Source of the DNA: Erythroxylum novogranatense
Taxonomy: Eukaryota; Streptophyta; Magnoliopsida; Malpighiales; Erythroxylaceae
Direction of reading: 5' to 3'
NCBI GenBank assembly: GCA_029891385.1
Contig: CM057228.1
Coordinates: forward strand, 63,804,523 to 63,868,522
DNA length: 64,000 nucleotides
Shown here: positions 58,292-64,000 of the stretch, piece by piece
Layout: every line of letters starts with the position of its first letter
How positions within the stretch are numbered: position 1 is the stretch's first letter
Notes under the pieces: generated by a model
Databases searched by the model: none
What the model saw: the letters and a program-made list of their open reading frames with translations, nothing else
What the model was told of the DNA's origin: nothing
Made by a program: the position numbers and the translations under genes

Positions 58292-58839
58292 TGTAGCATC
58301 CCACTCTCGCAAGACCCGAACTCGACATCGAGGGTGATATCCGAGCCCGTGTCTCACGAGGGTGGTATGCTAGAGCAGTCAATTACAATCCGAAAACTCA
58401 GTATGACATTTTTCTTTTTAAAAACAATTGTATGCGTGGAAATCAATAAACGATTTGGGCCATATTTAACACGAAAACATTTTCGATCATACACAGCTTC
58501 AATCATTAAAAGGCTCTCAACAGTATTTAATCAATTCGTGCACATAAATTTCCATAACCAAAATAGGCCCAATGCCATTTCTAAACATTTTCAGTAATCA
58601 CATTACAATTACAGTATTATCCAATTGGGACCCACTGAAATAAAAAGCACTACTCTGTGGAAAAATGTAGAAATACAATTTTACACAATGACCGAATGAC
58701 ACTAATGCAGACGTGAACTGATCTCGACCTTAAACTCTGACTTGCATACAGTAGGCATACTCCCGTATGTCTAACGAGGTACTCTTCAAATCCTAAAAAT
58801 AGTTGCAAATTTTAGGTGAGTTTTGCGAACTCAGTGAGA

Positions 58840-58856
58840 AACCATCATCGATGGTT
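58840..58856. repeat. Conserved dyad in TG...CA copy 2
   Basis: AACCATCATCGATGGTT, identical to 35298-35314 in the other copy although flanking sequence has diverged. Confidence 0.85.
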
Positions 58857-61800
58857 CACTCAACTCATGCATTACGCAAATAGCATACAGCATATTACAA
58901 TAACACTTTCAGAATATCATATAGTAATTAACAGATTTTCATCATAGCATATTCAAAAAGTTTGCAAAGCAGTATCACATTGATGCAAGGCATGATGCCT
59001 CTTTCCCAATTCACAAGTTAATTCAGTGCATAACTCAATCATGCATTTCATAGGAAATTCACAAATTTTCATACAATAGCAGAAACCAGCATTTCACAAA
59101 ACAGTTTTCACATAAATACAATCATTTAGCCCTTGTTCCCCATTCACAGTATTCAACCCATCAGAATGAGTATGCGATGCATATATGACTCTTTCCCATT
59201 TTATTACAGTGTTGTGACCGAGCGCTTAAACAGTGAACAGTATTCAATAGATGCGTCTAGGGAGTAGGAGAGTCCTCTGGGTATGCACTAACTCCCTTCA
59301 AGCTTGAGGCTCGTTTCAGTAACAGTGGCGACTCAGGTCACAACTATCATTATCTGTTCATGCATTTGTGTATGAATGCAGAGTGCCCAATATAATCACA
59401 CAATTCCCATTCCCTCGGACCTTTGGTCCGGTATTTCAGTCACAAACAATTCTCACATATATATCATTTCATTCACATTTACACATCATCACACATTTAC
59501 AAATTATCACATTGAAGCATGACAAATTTCACTTTCACAAACAGTTCGCACTTCAATACCAAAATTCACCTATACTCATCATCATATTCCACCAAATTCT
59601 AAGCACAAAACATTTAACAAATTAAGGATTGAGGAACCAACTAGGTTACTCACCTGTAACTTCCGAGCTACTGCCTGGAAGTCCCAGCAATTATCCGTGG
59701 ATTATGTTCCATCGGTACCTCTATAACAGTCCAATAATTTCTCATTACTAAATGCACAATCAGAATAATTTAATGATGCACATGTCTTAAATAAAGGATG
59801 TACGATGCATGTTCATGACCTTTCCTTCCCGGCGCTATTTTCCAAATTCCACTTTCTTTGCCAAAATATAACTTTTCACTCAATTGATCCATAATGACTC
59901 ATTTCCTTATTAAAATTCAATTCAATTCACCATATCAAACGCACTAGGATAAATCCCTAGAAAAATATCAAACCCATTATTGCTAGGTACTATATCAATT
60001 TCACCCATTGAAGACTCCAAAAGCATTGAATGCAAGTTAGCAGTCTCAAGATTATGCCCCACTTGTCATGAAACAATCCTTAGGTTGCAATAGGAAACCA
60101 TATTCAACTTTCTTTCAATATTTAAGATCTCACTTATTTGATTTCAAAATTTCAAAGCAATACCCAGTACAATGAATTTCAAATCATCAATTACAATGCA
60201 GCCCAAGAAGTTATACTTGTCCCCATATACATAGAACCACTTTACATTATTTCAACATATTGCATCATAACCTTTACTGGAACACTTCGTTAATTATTGT
60301 AAACTCTCCCAATTAAAGTGATACGATCAATACTCGAGTTGTAAATTTCTCCAAATGTCTCTTTTTACATTCATCAGTCATAAGATTCACACGTTTTTCC
60401 TCAAACATTTTTGTCAAAGAGCTAAGACCAGAAAACCTTTAACAACATTCGGACGAATCCCACATACAGCTAGTTCTAAATAACTCCAAATTTCGTATAC
60501 GTATGTCCCTTGCAATTTCGCATTTTATCATCACCTCCATCGTCATTAAATCTCCCAATGTGCCATGTTAGAATACTAATTCATCCACAATTTATTTAAT
60601 CAAGCAAAGGTTTACTCTTATGAAACTTTCATGATACAAAAGATTCCCTCATCTATGCTAACTATTCTTCTTCACTTTTCAAATGCATTTAATATATCAT
60701 TTAAGGTCATAATCACTATCCAAATTAAACACAATTGAGACACTTTACTCTTCAATAATATAATACTATCAGGGGCATTGTTATCTCTGACATTTACAAC
60801 CTAAAACTCTTTATACCCATGATTGATTTTCCTAACTCTTTAAGCATTTGATCTCCCCAATGAAGAAAATTTTCTCTTATGATTTTCTCAGTTTCATAAT
60901 GACATGTTCTGACAAATGTTCCTTTACACTAGTTTCTCCACATAATTCAATTTATTGCCATTTTTACAACTTGGGTTGATAATACATTCATCAAATCCAC
61001 TTGTATTCTACGAACATGTTTACACAAAATATTCTTGAACCGATATTCTCCTCATAATCACAATTAATGTCTCCTTAATGTTCAAAAATCCTAGTACAAA
61101 GTCGGATTCTTTTCATTAACACAGTGCATACCTTCTCAGTAGCAGATTCTATCTCTTACGCTTGAGTCTCCGCTAGGATCAGGATTTCCACAACAACTTT
61201 AAATTCATTCCAGATTTATCTCAGAGTTGTCTTTTCATTGATAAATTTTTCAATTGAATCGTCTGATCGACTTAACTCAATTCAGAAAAATTCTTCTTAG
61301 AAACAAGAGTTCTTACTACTTTCATCAATACTGCTCATGAAATTCCTAATCATCAACAGTCATCACTTTTCTTGTCATCCAATCTCAATGCCTTAGAAAA
61401 TCAATTCTAGCTATTCATAATATCCCATGAAGATCAATTATGCCATAACTCATATAATTAGTACATCCTTTTTAATAAATTTCACTGACATATATATACC
61501 ATCAAAATCATTACATCTAATCGAAAGACAGATGTAGGGCAACTAACCATTTAATCACTTACGCTAAGGATACCTTGATCTCATTGATTTGTAACAACAC
61601 TTCCCTTTTTGCACCTGTCCTTGCTCGTGAGGATTAAGCCATGATCATGTCCTTCTTCTTCTTTATTTCATATAACAATCGCAATTCATTCCCAATTGAT
61701 CATTATAAGCACTTTCATTTCTTATTGTAACTCACATTGAACTTTAAACTATAAGAGCTATGTCTAGCAATTATCCACTAACTCACCAATTACTTCCGAT

Positions 61801-62488
61801 ATCATTCCCACACATATGATACATATATGCTTCATTTATTCACTTGCCATAGTGCTCCCATTATCAGATATGCGTTTACATAAGCAAATCAACTGAACCT
61901 TGACAACTATTTCATCAACCCATGTATGTTCACAATCAAGTCAAAATCATATATGTATAATCATTCTTGATTTCCCACTACATTTTCTGACTCTAAAGTA
62001 TAAACCTTTATTCATAAATCTCACCACAATAATCAAACCCAATTGAAGCCTCTCCAGATCATAGAATATTTTAATTTCATCCACTCTGTTTATACACTTT
62101 CACTCTTGCCATTTCTAACATATCTCTATTTTCCTCTATCACTCCACAACTGTATAATTATCTATCCCACATTCAAGGATATACCCAGTATAACACTAAT
62201 GTCGTATTTCATAATACATCCACCAATATCAATACACTTAATCTTCATTTGTCAAATCGAACCATACTCTTTCTCTTATTCCGAGATATCCACAACTCCA
62301 AATTTTCACTTTCTAACATATCATCATTTTCCTCACTATTTCTAACCGCTTAAACAATTGATACATGCTCATGCGTGTGACTCATATGCTAGACTGGGGA
62401 TCAGTTGTCACTGTCTGCCGTGACATGACTTAAATGCATGTAACTTGACCCAAATTTCAAAAACAACCCATATAAGATAGTACTCATG

Positions 62489-62501
62489 GGCTCTGATACC
62501 A
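62489..62501 (-). other. Primer-site-like sequence inside TG...CA copy 2
   Basis: On the minus strand TGGTATCAGAGCC matches 13 bases of the initiator-tRNA-Met primer site. If real, the segment 62506-63391 would be the 5' LTR of a minus-strand element, but that segment has no matching partner LTR at the other end. It may be a remnant of a rearranged element or chance. Confidence 0.45.
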
Positions 62502-63396
62502 CAAATGTTTTTTTTTAACGAATAGAATCTCCAAACTTTCAACTATCCCAATCTTTCACATTTAAACCCATTAATGCATTTATCTAACAAATCAACAACA
62601 TAAAAACCATTCACTTACCAAATCGAGCTTCCAATCTTCAAATCCCCAAAAATCTTCTCCAACCCTATCACCTTTCTCTAACATCCACGGTGAGCTTCTG
62701 AACTCTCGAAAATCATCACTCTCTCAAGGATTCTAGTTGATCTTCAACCACAAAGAAGGAGCAAGCAAAAATCTCGAAGGTGGGGGGATCGAAATCGTCG
62801 AAGGGAGAGGAGAAGGGAAAAGCCCTAAGTTGGAGGAGATAACTTTCTGCTAGGTTTTAAAACCTAAGGCATTTAAAGGATAAAAAAATAAGCCTCTTGT
62901 CTTTTTCCTCACAATACATTTAAATCTCTTTCTCTTTTCACAATCATTTCCAGTCCAATTTGTCTCCAATTTCCAATGGCTTGACATATTAATCTCTAAA
63001 ATCATATATATAATTTCCCATGACCATTGGACAGTTATTTCAGTACTATAAAATCAATCAGTCCGTCACTCGAAAAATTTTCGATCCGGACCTTTTTCTC
63101 TCGAATTATCCAAAAAATTTCTAAGGGTCACTAACAAGTGACAATCACTCCTAAAATAGTTCCAATTCAGATTATCAAATACAATTGTCTCAGAATCCAC
63201 AGAACACATCATATTTACAATTAAATGCCGAGAATTGTCATGAATGCATGTACATATAAGTGCATGTGCAAAATATCTCATTCCTCTATAATTAGAGGTC
63301 AAATAAATGCTCATATCAAAATATGCAATGCAAACTTCTAGCATGTCCCAATTTACCAATTTACCCCTCTCATCGGTGATGGGATGTTACATTTTG

Positions 63397-64000
63397 GATT
63401 GAAATAAATCTAGAAAGCATTATAAATCAAGGTAAAATCAAGAAGGAAGTAATCTTCAACATGATAGAGTCTTAAACATGAAGATTATGGGAAGATCCGA
63501 ATAAATATATCCGTTGGAGTCAGCACAAGTCGACCAGCATTTCACAAGTCGACTAATAAATTAAGGATCATCAGATGGGGCTTGAAACAAGTCGACTATT
63601 GTATTACAAGTCGACTACAAATCAACTGAATAAGAACACTAGTCAACTATCATGGAACTAGTCGATTGATCGAAGAGCGAAGTTAAAGCCTGCAGTGAAA
63701 AATGCTAATACTAGTCGACTATAACACCTCGATTAGTCGACTATCAGGTAGAGCTGAAAAAAATTTATCTGAATCATTCACAAATGGAAAGGAGAAAGTT
63801 TAACAACGTCTATAAGCAATCAAGCAACGGCTAGTGGACATCTCCAACGGCTACAATCATCCTAGAGCTTGCAAATAAATAGAGACACATAAAGGGAATT
63901 AGGTATTAAGGTCCAAATAAAAGCATACTACTATAGTTCTATAAATTTGCTCTCACTCTGCTCTTAGAGTGGTCTGAATTCTATTCATTTTGTACTGAGA
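63397..64000 (+). repeat. 3' LTR of element C, continuation
   Basis: Homologous to about 53871-54480 of the 5' LTR; runs off the window end. It preserves five exact AGTCGACT words between 63526 and 63746 where the 5' LTR has only three, the others being changed by single substitutions. Confidence 0.93.

Larger units (their letters stand above)
58292..63391 (-). mobile_element. 5.1-kb non-coding TG...CA insertion, copy 2
   Basis: Starts TGTAGCATCCC and ends GGGATGTTACA, with a perfect 5-bp duplication TTTTG (58287-58291 and 63392-63396); the empty site is seen in the 5' LTR of the same element (GGTGTTTTGGATTG near 53867). It is homologous to 34846-38896 in the same orientation, best in the first 1.5 kb (for example CAACTAGGTTACTCACCT near 59647 and 35917) and at the very end. 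60000-62480 is pyrimidine-rich and has no coding trace on either strand that I recognise; the frame at 62043-62345 is not convincing. Either a very long solo LTR or a degenerate, internally rearranged LTR element. Confidence 0.83.
53775..64000 (+). mobile_element. Copia element C (SIRE-like), internally deleted; 3' LTR runs off the window
   Basis: 5' LTR 53775 to about 54850, tRNA-Met primer site, gag, a shortened pol, a long 3' region with purine-rich words, polypurine tract, and 3' LTR beginning at 58196. The 3' LTR is interrupted by the 5.1-kb TG...CA insertion and resumes at 63397. The large gag with a long C-terminal extension and the extended 3' non-coding region with repeated AAGGGGGAG words resemble the SIRE/Maximus branch of Ty1/copia. 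Integrase core, RT and most of RNase H are deleted, so it is non-autonomous. Confidence 0.85.

Noticed and set aside
62043..62345. 100-residue plus-strand ORF
   Set aside because: Pyrimidine-rich sequence giving Leu/Ser/Ile/Phe-rich translation, no motif, in a non-coding mobile element.
1..64000. A host metabolic, defence or other new gene system
   Set aside because: Every coding trace I could place belongs to transposons or transposon-captured fragments, so a novel host system cannot be supported from this sequence.

Overview
The window reads as eukaryotic, and specifically as a plant (probably eudicot) nuclear genome: AT-rich, with no operons or ribosome binding sites. Almost every recognisable coding trace belongs to a plant transposon family: CACTA/En-Spm (TNP2 and the Ptta/En-Spm transposase domain), hAT, Ty1/copia and Athila-like Ty3/gypsy. 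I see no intact host gene, tRNA, rRNA or CRISPR array. It is best described as a heterochromatin-like transposon nest. Nearly all coding regions are pseudogenes, and many of their stop codons look like C-to-T (or G-to-A) decay of CGA, CAA, CAG or TGG codons. I found no clear new biological system; the most interesting material is in the repeat structure.

Layout. 1-3808 is most of a non-autonomous CACTA element whose right terminus is at 3797-3808; it carries captured pieces of a PBS1/PBL-type kinase and of an unrecognised membrane protein on the minus strand. 3809-5590 is non-coding and ends in a 180-bp tandem repeat. 5590-8360 is a decayed CACTA TNP2 transposase (minus strand), cut by an Athila-like LTR at about 8369. 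Gypsy element A (8369 to about 19030) has a 5' LTR, a tRNA-Asp-type primer site, gag, protease, a truncated RT, RNase H and integrase. Inside it sits a 4.15-kb hAT element (12988-17141, 8-bp target duplication). Near 19030 element A abuts gag of a related gypsy element B, which runs on to about 39707 and is itself broken by three insertions: a 9.7-kb copia element (19363-29077, TSD ATTTC), an inverted solo LTR of the A family (31508-33279), and a 4.05-kb non-coding TG...CA insertion (34846-38896, TSD TGATG).

40064-53640 is a plus-strand En/Spm-type transposase gene (Ptta/En-Spm domain). It is split by gypsy element D (40825-51131, near-intact gag-pol, TSD CTCTA/CTCCA) and by a 1.7-kb hAT deletion derivative (51326-53010, TSD GTGTTGAG). 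Last comes an internally deleted SIRE-like copia element C (from 53775 to beyond the window end). Its 3' LTR holds a second, 5.1-kb member of the TG...CA non-coding family (58292-63391, TSD TTTTG).

The reading frames and target duplications rejoin across most insertions, so the relative order can be read: the TNP2 and En/Spm genes are oldest, then the gypsy elements A, B and D, then the hAT, copia, solo-LTR and long TG...CA insertions. The most notable repeat signals are clusters of the palindrome AAGTCGACTT/AGTCGACT shared by two different copia families, a GC-rich hairpin block inside one TG...CA element, a dyad conserved between the two TG...CA elements, and a parent/derivative hAT pair.
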